DNA of 64,000 bases from Aphrophora alni (GCA_963513935.1 OY740768.1:67878231-67942230), one strand, 5' to 3'. Positions 1 to 11,321 are shown, counted from the first letter of the stretch. Notes: a model not told the origin generated them from the letters alone. Translations and numbers: made by a program.

Positions 1-309
1 TATAACAAAACAATTCCTCACCCAGATCAGAACTTTTAATAGTCATTTACTCCCGTAACATTCAAAGATTATTGAATAGATTTCAATAAAACACTCAAAT
101 TAACAACACTTTCACAAATTTATCGAATCTGAACAAACACAAAACTAATCGATTTGATTGAGTAGTCTATTACTGAATGAACAAAAGTAGACACACTTCT
201 CATAAAATGTATGAACTAACAACAAACTATTAATCAAATAATGCATAGAAATAAAAACTCTTTATGGAAAAATCTATGATTTTCTTTTGTTTTCAATTAT
301 CTTGAATGC

Positions 310-1430
310 ATAGTCGCACCATTTTTTGATGAACCTTACCAACTGCAGACAACTCTTTTTTGCTGTTCAATGTATGAGACTGCTAGTTGCAGATTTTCCT
401 TCTTTCTGCATGACTTGAACAATTTCTTCATCAGTTAAAATGTCACTTTCAAGCTTGTCATCACTTCATTTCTTGCTAGCATTTGAAGCTCATTTTTAGA
501 ACACTTTTGTAACTCGTTTGGCATTTAATATTGTTATCTGTCTGAGATTTTTGTGGAATTTGCTTATCACCTGCAATTGTTTTCGCAGCTTTATCAATAT
601 CGAGCCAGGTTTTCTCCATGATTTTAAATTGTAGAACTTGGAACTTCTTCAAAAAATTTGGCAACCATATAAATTATGTCTTTTATGTTTATGGTTTTCA
701 AAACATCAACAAGTTCTTTGTTCGCCAATTCCATTTTGTTCAGGATTTCGGAAAGTAGTTTTCTCTTGTAAAGCCTCTTAAGACATTCGATGACTACTTG
801 GTACTTTGGCTGTACGATGCTAGTGACATGTGCTGGAAAAAAAAGTTATTACATGCAATTTCCTCAGACTCAAGTCCTACTGAGTGGGTAGACTGCATTA
901 TCTAACACTAAAACTGACTTAATTGGGATTTTCAGATTTTGCAATTGTTTTTTCACTTTAGTTACGAATTCATGAAATTTAAGAATTGATAAACCAATCT
1001 TTAAAAATATATTCATCCATCCATACTGACTTTTGGGTTCGGTAGCAGATGGGAAGTGATAACATATTCACATTCTTGAATGCTCAGAGGTTTTGACTTC
1101 CCGATTACAAAAGGGGGAAGTTTATAGACTCCAGAGGCATTAAAACACAGTTGTGATCCTTTTCTTGTTGACTTTGAAACCTGGAGCTGAACTCTCATTG
1201 CCAGCTGCATAAGTATTTTCTAGCATACGTTTAAAATTAAGTCCAATCTCATTTATGTTATAGATTTGTTTTGGGTGTAAGCCTTTTTTCTCAATTAAAT
1301 TTTTGAGTAACTTTGTAAACTCATCGGCTGTAGCGAGATCAACCAATATTTTTTCCCTGCAAACACTTAAAAAGTCTAACATATTACCATGTCCTGTTCT
1401 ATCTGAAGAATCTTTCAATGTAAGTTACTA
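310..1430 (-). pseudogene. pogo/Tigger (jerky-like) transposase relic
   Basis: Decayed DDE transposase of the pogo/Tigger/jerky group, which would cut and paste its own element. Reading the minus strand from 1430, several frames give in order a pre-catalytic block ending KILVDLATADEFTKLL, the first catalytic block YNINEIGLNFKRML, SSAPGFKVNKKRITTVF, FVIGKSKPLSI, a second catalytic block resembling LDNAVYP (about 880-910), and the post-catalytic block VIECLKRLYKRKLLSEI (about 750-800) followed by INIKDIIYMVAKFFEEV. The order and spacing match the family; there are several frameshifts and stops. The first block normally reads NADETG; here the catalytic Asp is Asn. The N-terminal DNA-binding region was not identified. 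It lies 3' of aldo-keto reductase exon 3, probably in the next intron. Family assignment is firm; terminal repeats were not found. Confidence 0.85.
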
Positions 1431-1563
1431 TTTTTCTAATTTAAGGAATTTAAATGGTTTGTCTTCCCGTGGTAAAGATAGTGAGTTAATTACTGGAAGT
1501 TGGGTGGTTAAGAAGGTATCTACTGTACTAAAAATATAAAAAACTTTTAATTTTAAAACATAC

Positions 1564-1761
1564 TTTCCAAACTGCTAGATGATCAGTAGTTAAATCCAAT
1601 TTAACTTTGCCATCAGCATTCCTGGGAAGAAGACCTTCATCTTGAACCAATCCCACTGGATGGTGAATCAAATATAAATCTAGGTAACTTAGTTGTAAAT
1701 CTGCCAATGACTGTTTGATAGTTTTTTCCACATAATCGGGATTAAGTGCAGTTGAAGGTAA
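1564..1761 (-). CDS. Aldo-keto reductase coding exon 3
   Basis: 66 codons between an acceptor (TTCTTAG|TTACC) and a donor (AAA|GTATGT), phase 0. It carries VEKTIKQSLADLQLSYLDLY followed by LIHHP with the catalytic His, and ends in TDHLAVWK. No recognisable following exon (the usual MEELV...SIGVSNF region) exists between 1 and 1563. Confidence 0.95.
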
Positions 1762-4700
1762 CTAAGAATAAATAATTAGCATAATGAAAACATAATACTC
1801 TACATTCCATTATCATGCAAACAATATACAATTATTTAAAAATTAGGTTGAAATATTAAAGATTTGGCATTTTGGATTATTCTTAAATATTTAATACAAG
1901 GCATGTTTTTTTAAGTAAGTACTGTTTTGAAATAAAAATAAAACAAGTAGACTTTTCTTAACAATTTTATTTTTACACGAAAGCCTGTATTGTTCTACAT
2001 AATTCCCACCAATATTAAAGGCATTTATCATATCATACAACCAGCTTTTAAAAACCATCCGTATTGAAATATGCCGCCTGATTAGACAACCACTGCAACA
2101 CGGTTGTTTTGACATCTTCCTCATTGCGTGGCACTGACCACCTAGATGCTTCTTCAAATGCAGGAACACATAGTAGTCACTGGGGGCTAGATCAGGACTG
2201 TACGGAGGATGATCAATTTGTTCTCAGCCAAATGATCCAATCCGCTCTTGAATTTGAAGCCTGTGTGTGGACCGGCATTGTCATGAAGCAAAACGATCTT
2301 ACTCAGGATGCCACACCTTTTGTTTTGGATTGCACGGTACAGTTTTTTTTTTATGTATCACAATTTAAGGTCATAAAATTTATTGAGCCACCACAAGCAA
2401 CACCCCTTCCGTACACAAGAGTTTCCGGACAGAAATTGTTTGCTTGAAATTCACATTCTTGGGTGATGTTGAATGCCGCCGTTCCATGGATTGGTGCTTT
2501 GATTCTGGTGTAACGTAAGCCACCACATGTTAGGTCGCCTCTGACAATTTGGCTTAAGAACTCGCCACCTTCTTCTCTGTACCGCTCTAGGAAAATCAAA
2601 GAACTGGCTAAATGTTTGCTTTTGTGCACCTTAGTCTGCATTTTCAGAACACAGTGTGAGTATAGCTTTCAATAATTTAAACGTTCTGTCCTAATTTAAT
2701 AAAGCACACTTCTTGACACTTCAGGAAACTCATAAGATAATGTCGAAATTATAAAGCATTTGTTCTCTCTTACTTTTCCATCAACTTTCTGCACCAAATC
2801 GTCATTAATGGCCAAAGGTCGTCCACTTCGTTCTTCATTGTGCACATTCGTATGGCCATCTTTAAAAACTCTCACCCATTTCCATACCATCCCATCGCTC
2901 ATATTGTGTTTTTTTTTTCATACACTTCACTGGTCTGATGTGAATTTCAGCCCCTTTCATACCTTTAGCACTACATGCCTTTAGAAAACTAATCACAAGG
3001 AGGATTTTACAGCTGGCGGGATTCTCAAACAAACGTAAACACGGTAGAATGATTCTGTAATTGCATCTGTGGCTTGCCAAAAGATGAGGATACACAGCAC
3101 ACGTGTGCCAAATGTCAACCACAGCGCTGCAGCGGTGAATTTCAAAACGGTAATTACTTTACAAATATGATAAATTATGAATGATTAGACAAAAATTCTG
3201 TATAATTCATAAATATATAAAAACCTAAGAAAGGGAATAATCTGTGACAAAACTTATGTAGACCACAGCAAGAAGAGAATACACCACCTCATTTGAAAAC
3301 TAAAACTTTTTTTTTAGAGTTTTGTTATGTTGTTATATGATTTCATTGCTACTGTAATGGCATGAGTCTATTGTGAACGTTTTGACACAAACACTATACA
3401 AGCATGATTTTCTACTGTAATAGGCCATAATTATAGAATTAGGACAATATATGATTGAACAATAGGACTGACTTGTTCAAGTTAGTTCATGAAAAGAACA
3501 TGCTATTTCAAACAAAAACTCGCATATTTCAAAGCCTATGTAGATAATTTTTGTAATTAACAAATTTTCGAAATATTACAATCTAAGAGGAATTTTATTC
3601 TCTTGTACTAAGTTAGTTGCTTAGTGCAGAAATTAGGATAAGAGAGAGAATCATGGAAGATGTCTATTAGGTATAAAAGTGTGTTATTGCTAGATTTTCT
3701 TACACATATTTACATCAAATAGAAATTAATTATCATTTGGAGTGTAAGGTTAATTAAATATATTTTGAATTATGTTTTTATTTGGAATGTAATATTTTGT
3801 TTAAAACAAAAAGAAAATACATTAAAAGTGTTGACACATTTTAGATTTTCAAATACCCATAATTACAAAAATATAATAAAAAATGGTGATTCAGTAAAAA
3901 AAAAGAAGAAAAAAAAGAACCACCTTAAAAGGTCAAATATGCCAAAACAACATCAACCATTTATTGGGTTAATTTTTTCACAAGTATTTTCTCATAACCA
4001 TAAATTTCCTTTACTGTATATACAGTTTGATATTGGTTTGTTTCATAAATCTATACATTTCACTAAAATTGTATCAACATCTTTCACTGTTTTGAGACAG
4101 TCAAGCTTTAGAAGATCTCCTTGGTTCATTTTCACTTTTTTACCAATAATTTCCTAACCAGCATTTTTTTGGTATATACAATTAATACGTTTTTTCGCTC
4201 ATTGGCGGCTACATTTGATAAAAACCGTAATAACAGATTTTTGAGAACATACAAATTTTTAGCAGATATCCCAAAATTTTTAGTAATCCAAATATGAAAA
4301 ATCTTTTTCAATGATGGTCTAGCTGTTCAGACTATAAAAGACAACACACATGAAATATGTTATTTTTTAAAGTGATTTAAAACACCCTCTTCTCAACATT
4401 GATTACTTAATCCATCAAAAAACTTTTTCTCACTACATATATCTAAGAACGTTAAAAGTGGGCATGTTTATTAGAGGATAATTGAACAATAATAAATTCT
4501 GGCTACATCAACAAATAGTTATCGAAATAATTATCTTACCTTAGTTACAATAAATAAATCTTCTCTTTTAATTGTCCCACTGTCAAACAACTTCTTCAAA
4601 GCTTTCCCAATAGCAGCTTCGTTCATATAAACCAAAGCTGTATCTATATGGCGGTACCCAGTTAAAAGAGCAGTATTAACAGCAGTTTCAATCTCTTCTT

Positions 4701-6028
4701 CAGTTGCCTAAATTAAAACCAAAGCATTAAGAAGTCAAAATATACAAAGGTTAAATTTTAAATGTTACAAACATATTTTGACTTAAAGTGTCAATTAAAT
4801 TTAGCTTATAAACAAATTGCAAATACACAATGTGTTTACATACATAGTTTCAACTATTGTTTCAATTGATAATATTTTGTAGTGAAAGCTAACAATTAAA
4901 ACTATATCCTGGCAAGTTTACCAGGTAGCATGATTTGTTTTATAAGGAAAACAAAGATTATAATCAATCTAATTACAGTTAACTGCAAACCTCTGATGAT
5001 GATGACTATGTCATTGAAATGAATATAAGGGTATTATAATAAACATACTAGATTTATTATAATCTTAGTTTTTTTCTTGTTTTTGTGGTTTGAAGAATAC
5101 TTGTTTTCCACATTGTGAATATCGCCATAGCGGCCCTTAGACATTAAATCGTTTTATGCTTAAGGATAAAGATGAGATTGTCAGCTCATATATTTCAAGT
5201 CTGAATTAGGATTTATCATTCTACTAGGAGTTGTTCTCTATAGTTATATCATGAAGTCTTTTGATATGATATTTTACAGTGTGGAGATAAATTAACTAAG
5301 AAGCAAAGTCAATTGTGTTGATTTGCTCTGACAATCGAACAGTCTTTGAAGCTCTAGAGAAGGTTTTAATGAGAGTGCAGAAGAGCATTTAAAAAAGCTT
5401 TTGGATGAACTATTTCTTGTGGAAATGAAAAATAAAGCAAACCAGTTGACAAAGTGGCGGCCGCTTAATAGAAATGTGAAATTGCCAATAGTCTCAATTT
5501 TACAATAGGTACATGCAGGAAACGACTTAGGGAAGAGGTTTATCGAGAGCCTCAAGATGGGTGGATTGTGAAATCAAGCCGAATAGAAGAGACCTTAGGA
5601 AGGTGACTATCAAGCATTGTCTTCTGAACACAGATTTTATCATTAGCATGTTTGTTGCCCTCAGGGGCTCACTATAGTGAGTACGGGATTGGTAACCCTG
5701 AGGGATCTATACTTTTTTTCATTTAGTCTTGGGTTAGATCCCTTTATATCATATTTCCTATCAAGTCTCTCTTGACCAACTCTTGTTTTCTTTGACCCTG
5801 ACGTAATTAAATAATCCAAGGACTAGGAGTCTTTATCTTATGCTCTTCTTATTTTTATTTATAAGGCAATGGTGACAAGAGGTTTTTCACTTTTAAAAAA
5901 CAAGAAAAAGATATTTGTTTCTTAATGATTAAATAATAATAACTTACTTGCCAAGTACCAAGTCCAATGACTGGCATTTTCATCTCAACTGCAGTCAGCG
6001 TGGAGTTTTTATCAATTTTGTTTGCCAT
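1564..6028 (-). CDS. Aldo-keto reductase (AKR1-like), first three coding exons of a split gene
   Basis: NADPH-dependent cytosolic oxidoreductase that reduces aldehydes and ketones. The exons 5948-6028, 4540-4707 and 1564-1761 join in phase 0 into 149 codons. Motifs in order: MPVIGLGTWQ (residues 18-27), GYRHIDTALVYMNE (about 43-56) with catalytic Asp and Tyr, REDLFIVTK with catalytic Lys at the exon 2 end, then DLYLIHHP with catalytic His. Each internal edge has AG/GT splice signals. AKR1 proteins are about 310-330 residues, so roughly 170 residues (rest of the barrel and the C-terminal NADPH loops) are missing. They should lie left of base 1, unless the gene is truncated. The start is the ATG at 6028; an AG just upstream (about 6040) may be the acceptor of a 5' UTR exon. 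The visible coding exons have no stop or frameshift, so this may be a working gene. Substrate cannot be told from the sequence. Confidence 0.93.
1960..3090 (-). pseudogene. mariner-like transposase relic
   Basis: Decayed mariner transposase, which moves its element by cut and paste at TA sites. Minus strand from about 3040: ENPASCKI, FLKACSAKGMKGAEIH, then MSDGMVWKWVRVFKDG, NEERSGRP, DDLVQKVDGKVREN (paired helix-turn-helix region), then SLIFLERYREEGGEFLSQIV and GDLT (usual GDETW). Next come HDNAGPHT (second catalytic Asp), PYSPDLAPSDYYVFLH (third), and the C-terminal FLHLKKHLGGQ and GGNYVEQY. The parts lie in different frames, so several frameshifts separate them. It is nearly full length but dead. 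It sits in the aldo-keto reductase intron between exons 2 and 3, in the gene's own orientation. Inverted repeats were not located, so the borders are approximate. Confidence 0.9.
3190..4539. other. Remainder of the intron between aldo-keto reductase exons 2 and 3
   Basis: AT-rich intron sequence. A plus-strand frame of 130 codons at 3765-4157 has a poly-Lys stretch and no recognisable domain; I regard it as chance or an unplaced repeat. Nothing else seen. Confidence 0.6.
4540..4707 (-). CDS. Aldo-keto reductase coding exon 2
   Basis: 56 codons between an acceptor (TTTAG|GCAACT) and a donor (AAG|GTAAG), phase 0 at both ends. It carries EEEIETAV, then GYRHIDTALVY with the catalytic Asp and Tyr, and closes with the catalytic Lys of IVTK. 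Confidence 0.95.
5330..5600 (+). other. Unexplained open stretch in intron 1
   Basis: In one plus frame about 5340-5510 reads open with a charged, helical-looking segment (FNESAEEHLKKLLDELFLVE) after one stop, then runs into stops. It abuts a dispersed repeat. It looks like a relic of coding DNA, but I do not recognise the family. Confidence 0.3.
5657..5895 (-). repeat. Dispersed ~235-bp repeat, copy A
   Basis: Matches copies at 49870-50110 (same orientation), 30565-30800 and 41718-41985 (opposite orientation), and a fragment at 10368-10440. Shared landmarks are a GTGAG...TACTCACT-type end, CTTGACCAACT in the middle, and ATAAGGC(A/G)ATG(G/A)TGACA with AGAGGTTTTTC at the other end. This copy contains the perfect palindrome CTCACTATAGTGAG (5668-5681) flanked by CCTCAGG and CCTGAGG, so that end can fold. 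It lies inside aldo-keto reductase intron 1. Confidence 0.8.
5948..6028 (-). CDS. Aldo-keto reductase coding exon 1
   Basis: 27 codons from the ATG at 6028-6026 to a donor reading CAA|GTAAGT. It ends with MPVIGLGTWQ, the hallmark first strand of the AKR barrel. Codon 27 ends exactly at the splice site (phase 0). Confidence 0.92.
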
Positions 6029-7254
6029 TTTGCTATATCTAAATAAAAAGCTAGTAAATATAATCCAGGCTTAAAATATGACTTAATAGGTTGTAAAACA
6101 CTGAGTCTGCCAATTTTAAGTTTAGGTATATTTTCTATAGATGAGAGGTTTTTTCAAGTAATAAATAATGAGATACCTAAAACAACAATCAATATATTAA
6201 ATAAAATAATTAAGTATCTAAAATCATGATATAAAATATGACATAATTAATATTTTTGTACCAATCAATCAATGGTTATTCATATATTTACTATACAAAC
6301 ACAAAACCAAGGGAGTATTTAGAAGTTCTGAAGATGTTTCTCAAAGAATGCAAAATAATTAACACAAACAAGTTTTGTAATAGGGTGTCCTTTGGAACAC
6401 AGTAACAAGTTTGACTTTAGAGACTCATATTTAATAGTAGGAAATAAAAAATAATTTGTATTGAATGTATATAGTTTATTATAATTATTTAAGATTGATT
6501 AAATTTTGTGTGAAAAACTATAAAAAATTATTAAAAAATTTAATAGAAATAAGTTCACTCAAGTATTGATATTGTTCTTTCACTATGAAAAAGGATAAGT
6601 GCAATAATAAACTGTATACTTCATAATCTAACACTGAGTAGACCATTGTTGAAAGTATAATATTCTCCGATAAATAAGTTTTCTGAGACTATTTTTATAT
6701 TTTAAAACTCTTTATTAGTTTTCAAACTACAACAATTTCTTCTCGGTGACATAAAGAGGAATAATTCATGTATAGTTAGTTATACCACAGTTAACTAATA
6801 ATTGTATTACTGATAATGTCCAACTTGTGTTTTCTTTTGAATATTAGGAATGTTAACCTCTACCCACTAGTGCTATCTCCAAGGAGTGTTCTAGGTCTAT
6901 TAGTCAATCTTGAGCAAATGAATTTCTTCCTGACTGCTATTTTGGTTTTACTTCAGCACAAAGAAAAACTAGTTTCGTCTACTTTGTACATTGCTCTTTA
7001 GTTGTAGTTCATTTAATGAGACTTTGTTCAAGGACATTAAAATATTCTCTAAATCACAAATATTTTCATTTCCTGTTGTAATATAGGGATTGAGGGTTTT
7101 ACAGATAACTAGTGTCTTTTCAAAGGGTAGAAAACCTGTCTTCGCCAGAAATGTGTAAGGAATTTAGCATATTGTTTTTATTTAATACTTTGAATTGACT
7201 TTCAAGACTTCTTTTCACCATTTCTAACCACTACACATTTCATCACTCTTAACG
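6029..7254. other. Upstream of the aldo-keto reductase start
   Basis: AT-rich. It should hold the 5' UTR and promoter of the aldo-keto reductase gene, but I could not point to a convincing TATA box or initiator. The short frames here show no known domain. Confidence 0.5.
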
Positions 7255-8304
7255 ATAGGTGTCGGAAAAACAACGCCTGGAAGAGAACCACATTGAAATT
7301 GAAAAGTGGTGGTGTTCTGGGTGAGTAACAGCAAATGCTTTAGAAGATAGGAAGACAATGAAAAAGTGTGAGTACAAAAATGTGAGTGAAACTCTATTCC
7401 TCTGGTTTATTCAACATAGAGACAAAGGTATCCCGATATCAGGAACAAATTTTACAGGAAAAAGCAATAAAGTTCCGAAATGAATTCAACGAAGATGACC
7501 ATAGTTTTATAGCGAGTGTAGGCTAGCTCAATAGGCGAATGAAAAGTTATGGAGTACACCAACTTATTATCTGTAAGGAGAAGCTTTCATCCCATTCTGA
7601 AGCTGTTCAGAATATCTAATTCAATCATTCAGAGATAAGTGTCATAAATTGTTGAATAGTGAGAACTTATCAGGTGAACAGGTTTTTAAGTGTGATGATA
7701 CTGGCCTAAATTACAAAATGTTACAAACAATAACACTTGCATCAAAAAATATATTTTTGCCTCCGAATGTAACATCCGTTTGTTAATCTATGGAAAATGG
7801 TACTTTATTTAGAAACCTTAAAGAGAAATTACCGCAGAAACCTTCTTTTATCTTTAATTGAGGCTATGGACCAAGGGGAAGACATTGTAGAGAAACTACT
7901 GCATCTGAATTTGAAGGACGTACCGTAACTTATTATGTGGCTCAATCTTAGGAAAGTGTTGGGCCAAATACGATTGCTAAGTCTTGGAAAGTTTTGCTAC
8001 AATAAGACATAAGGGAGAAGAATCTCTGGATGGTGAGGAATTTTAGCAGAATGATCAAGAAAATGTAAGCATACTTTCTTTATTACACAAAATGCTAGGA
8101 CGTGCTGATGGAACAGAGAAGGACGTATATGAATGGATGTCTCAAGATGAAGAATTCAAAGTGATGGATGATGAAATCTTAAAGATGGTCAAAGAGAAAG
8201 AAGCAGAAGAAGAGGAAGCGGTAATGGAGAAAAGTGTGGAGAGTATCTCTCATACCAAAGGACACAAGGGCCTAGAAATAGCCTTAAAATTTCATGACAT
8301 GTAA
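7255..8304 (+). pseudogene. jerky/Tigger-like transposase relic with internal deletion
   Basis: Second pogo/Tigger-group transposase relic, plus strand. Blocks in order: KNVSETLFLWFIQHRDKGIP (about 7377-7437), GTILQEKAIKFRNEFNEDD, FKCDDTGLNYKM (about 7690-7725) with the first catalytic Asp retained, TLASKN, then directly IFLPPNVTS, LKEKLPQKP, and a C-terminal frame 8092-8304 with an acidic Glu-rich tail. In intact relatives roughly 100 or more residues with the second catalytic Asp lie between TLASKN and FLPPNVTS. Their absence shows an internal deletion. Stops and frameshifts confirm a dead copy. It differs from the copy at 310-1430, so it is a separate insertion. Confidence 0.85.
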
Positions 8305-8772
8305 TGCTCATGCATCATATAATAAGCAAATGTCTTGATATTAAATAGTCATTACTGAAGTTACGAATTCCCATTGATATGTGTACATAACCCACGCATA
8401 CATGAATTTCATACTTTTCAATTTTTAAGTTTTCTATTTGTAATTTTTCAGTAAAAAAGGATATGTATTGTACTTGTCGATTTAATAGTGAAATTTATGC
8501 ATTTGTGTTCTATCTACCTCCTTTTAGAACAATTAGATCATCGTTTACTACGCTGTACACTTTTGAAATACTAAAATCCATTACTTCTGTAGAAAATAAC
8601 CAATATTCCAGTTTGCATGATACTCAAAGTACGCAATAGCACTATACATCTAGGTTTCATTGATTATGCATAGTGGAATGACTCGTAGGGCGCATGCACA
8701 TTACATTACATAACACTGGTTAATATTACTATGCTGTATGATTTAATCATGAGAACTAGGTCTCTCTAGGAG

Positions 8773-8781
8773 AATAAATAA

Positions 8782-8813
<32 letters not shown>
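8773..8813. repeat. (TAAA)n/(TA)n microsatellite
   Basis: A few AATA units running into about 14 TA units. Confidence 0.97.
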
Positions 8814-8818
<5 letters not shown>

Positions 8819-9169
8819 TAACTAGACCTAGTAAAGGAACTAAAAGTCTGGTAAGGTAAATAAATATATACTTAGTCTGAACAGTAATTGACATCTAGTT
8901 TAACACTTTTCTAAACAGACCTATTTTTGTAGATGAAGATAAACATCGAAGGATGAGACATTAAATAGGATTACAAGTTGTCATGCATATTAAATAGGCA
9001 GTAGAACTAACCTCAACAGCCCAGGATATCGTCCTTTAAGATTGCTTAATTTGAACAGAAATTATTGATTTTGGTCATTCAAAAGTGACAGCATAATAAA
9101 GGATGATCTAATTGTTCCAACAGGAGGTAGGTAGAAGATGAATTGCATAAATTTCACTCCTAAATGGTC

Positions 9170-9290
9170 AAGACAAGGACAATACATATTTACCTGAAAA
9201 AACTGTATTCCGGATTAAAATATTATATCATTATTTCAAAATAAGGTATGTAGTCAACGAATTAGTCAATTTTTTTTTAAACTAATCACA
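9170..9290 (+). repeat. Two-copy repeat, member 1
   Basis: Shares TTTCAAAATAAGGTATGTAG and the following GTCAA(C/A)GAATTAG(T/A)CAATTTTTTT with 20010-20060. Upstream similarity (an AATATTTACCT-like stretch) extends the match to about 120 bases. Family unknown. Confidence 0.6.
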
Positions 9291-9804
9291 CTAAATAAAT
9301 ACTAAAAATATAAATAATCATAACTTTTGTTAGAACTGAAAATAAAATGTCTACAATCATAACTCAACGAGTGCTACTCCATTGAAAGAACTAGAATTGG
9401 ACAAGGACATCCAATTTTATATAAACATATTTACGTAACAAACTGGTTTTATAATATTTTTGGTCAAAATATATTGACGACCCATGAGGAAGATCTATTA
9501 ATATAATTAATAAAATACAGTATTTATTATTAATATTATTTGTTTTACTAATATATGCCTATTTTTCATATTTATAGAGTATTAAAGTATTAAGATTCAA
9601 CAGGTAATTATTTTTCAATAAAAATCAATGACCAGCTGTTTGCTGATTGAAGATTGACTCAGTTCTTTCTCATGGGTAAGGTAGAGCACAGAGCACACAG
9701 CACAGAACCAGAAGCGTCTACTCTACTTCGACGGAAAATAAACGAACATAGATTTAAGTAGTCCTTATCTACGACAGTCTCAAAACTCAAAAGGACACCC
9801 TGAA

Positions 9805-10220
9805 ATATTTTTTAAAGAAAATGCCGACATTCAAGAATAATAGTCTGAATTTTTTCTCAGATTATTTCTAGTTCGTGATAATTCCTACTTTAATCTCATA
9901 ATATTCTGATTTTCTTCACAGAATATTTCGATCGGAATAATATCAATTTTAATTTCGGCATAATTCCGACTTTGTCAAACAATATTCTGCCTTCTAAATA
10001 TGGATTTAGTTTTTATATTTAGTAGTTACATAATTTTAATAAATTTCTATTTTTAGAAAATAACTTAGACTGTTAGAGCAAAGTCCGCACAAAGGGTAAC
10101 ATTATGTAAAATATATAGTGTAAATAAAGTCTGGAATATGCCTAATAATATCTAGAGAATTGTAAGAAATTTAAACTTTAGGTTATTAGAGTACTTTAGC
10201 ATTTTTGTACTTTTGCCTGA
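9805..10220. repeat. Left arm of a large fold-back (inverted repeat)
   Basis: Pairs with 10440-10820 in reverse complement. Clear matches are AGGGTAACATTATGTAAAAT near 10095 against its complement near 10580, CTGTTAGA...GT, and the outer GCCGACAT against ATGTCGG. The arm is rich in ATTCCGA/TCGGAAT motifs. Arms of about 400 bp with a loop of about 220 bp suggest a foldback or MITE-type element; no transposase was seen within. Confidence 0.7.
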
Positions 10221-10367
10221 TTCGTTCTTAAAGTCTTCAATGCTGAAGGTCTGTTCATATACACTTTAATCTTTAAATTCCACTAAATGTAATCAAGAGG
10301 GAATTATGAAACCTGGCTGTCCACTTTAATTAATCCTCGTCTACCTATCCAATTTTTTTCCTTTTCG

Positions 10368-10440
10368 AAGGGTTCTCCGTCACTATTGCCTTATATAAAA
10401 AAATCAAGAAATAAAGATAAAATAAAGGTCCCTAGCCCAC
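10368..10440 (+). repeat. Dispersed ~235-bp repeat, end fragment (copy E)
   Basis: GGTTCTCCGTCACTATTGCC followed by TTATATAAAAAAATCAAG matches the corresponding end of copies C and D (CCTCTCAGTCATCATGG, CTTATA). Only this end of the repeat is present. It lies in the loop or inner edge of the fold-back. Confidence 0.55.
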
Positions 10441-10820
10441 AAAAATAATACAAATTAAAGGCAATGTACTCTAACAATCATACACAAACTTCAAAGTTAA
10501 AATTTCTTCACGGTCTCTAAAATTGTAGATATTAGGAATATTCTAGACTTTATTTAAACTCTATATTTTTTACATAATGTTACCCGTTTGCACAGACTTG
10601 TATCTAACAGTTATTTTCTACAAATAGAAATGAACTAAAATTATCTAACAACTAAATTAAGAAACATATCCGTATTCAGGAGATAGAACATTTTAAGAAA
10701 TATGTGGCAATTATTCCGAGCTTGAACTTTTAGAGGAAAATTCGAAATAATTCAAACACAAAAATTATGAGAGAAAAAGTCGAAATACTTTAACTTTGAT
10801 GTCGGAATTTCCTAAAAAAA
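10440..10820. repeat. Right arm of the large fold-back
   Basis: Reverse-complement partner of 9805-10220. The arms are diverged but share long blocks, so the structure is old. Confidence 0.7.
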
Positions 10821-11225
10821 AATTTTACATTATCCCTTTAGTGCGGCGTACTTATCTGTATTTATGTACAAAACTATTTTTTTATATATGTGAGACAGGT
10901 CACACCTACAGACATTGCCTAACAGATACAAACTGGGTCCTGATGCTTGGCTGTAGGGAGATTAGTGAGAAAGAGATGGACTATATCCTCACTCCACTTT
11001 CCTTTAGCTGGTGCCACATGATGCTACCAACGTTTATCTCCAATGTTGAACTCAAATGTTTGAATCCAACACGGGATGATTGGTATACAGGTGCCCTTGC
11101 TATACGAGAAGCAAATGTTGGACCAAATACATTGGATTCAAATGTTCGAGTACACACACAAGTGAAACTTGAGTATTTTTAGATTTTTTTTTACATTTAA
11201 TTAATTTGTTTACTTTAAATAAAGT
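10821..11225. other. Unassigned stretch before the Harbinger relic
   Basis: An open plus-strand frame of 128 codons (10796-11182) starts in the fold-back arm and shows no recognisable domain. A weak internal inverted repeat built on TTTGAATCCAA (about 11045-11080 against 11115-11155) suggests repeat-derived DNA rather than a gene. Confidence 0.4.
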
Positions 11226-11321
11226 AAAATTGAAGAATCGGTAGATGGGGATGTTGCAATTGCTGCTACAACAGTGGTCTTTTTGTCGTCCTTATTATTA
11301 CTCATAAAGAGTAAATGTTAA
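11226..11321 (+). pseudogene. PIF/Harbinger transposase, probable N-terminal exon
   Basis: Reads GDVAIAATTVVFLSSLLLLI in one frame, resembling the Ala/Val/Leu-rich start of animal Harbinger transposases. The next block of the same protein appears at 17070, on the far side of the Helitron. The fit of the two halves around the Helitron is the main support; the match alone is short. Confidence 0.5.

Larger units (their letters stand above)
8305..9800. other. AT-rich spacer
   Basis: No coding region recognised. It holds an AT microsatellite (8773-8813) and one member of a two-copy repeat (about 9170-9290). Confidence 0.6.

Noticed and set aside
2109..2447. 112-codon plus-strand frame
   Set aside because: Antisense shadow of the mariner transposase relic.
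3765..4157. 130-codon plus-strand frame in the aldo-keto reductase intron
   Set aside because: Low-complexity Lys run, no domain, AT-rich throughout; kept only as intron content.
10796..11182. 128-codon frame as a possible gene
   Set aside because: Begins inside a fold-back arm and has internal inverted repeats; no recognisable domain.
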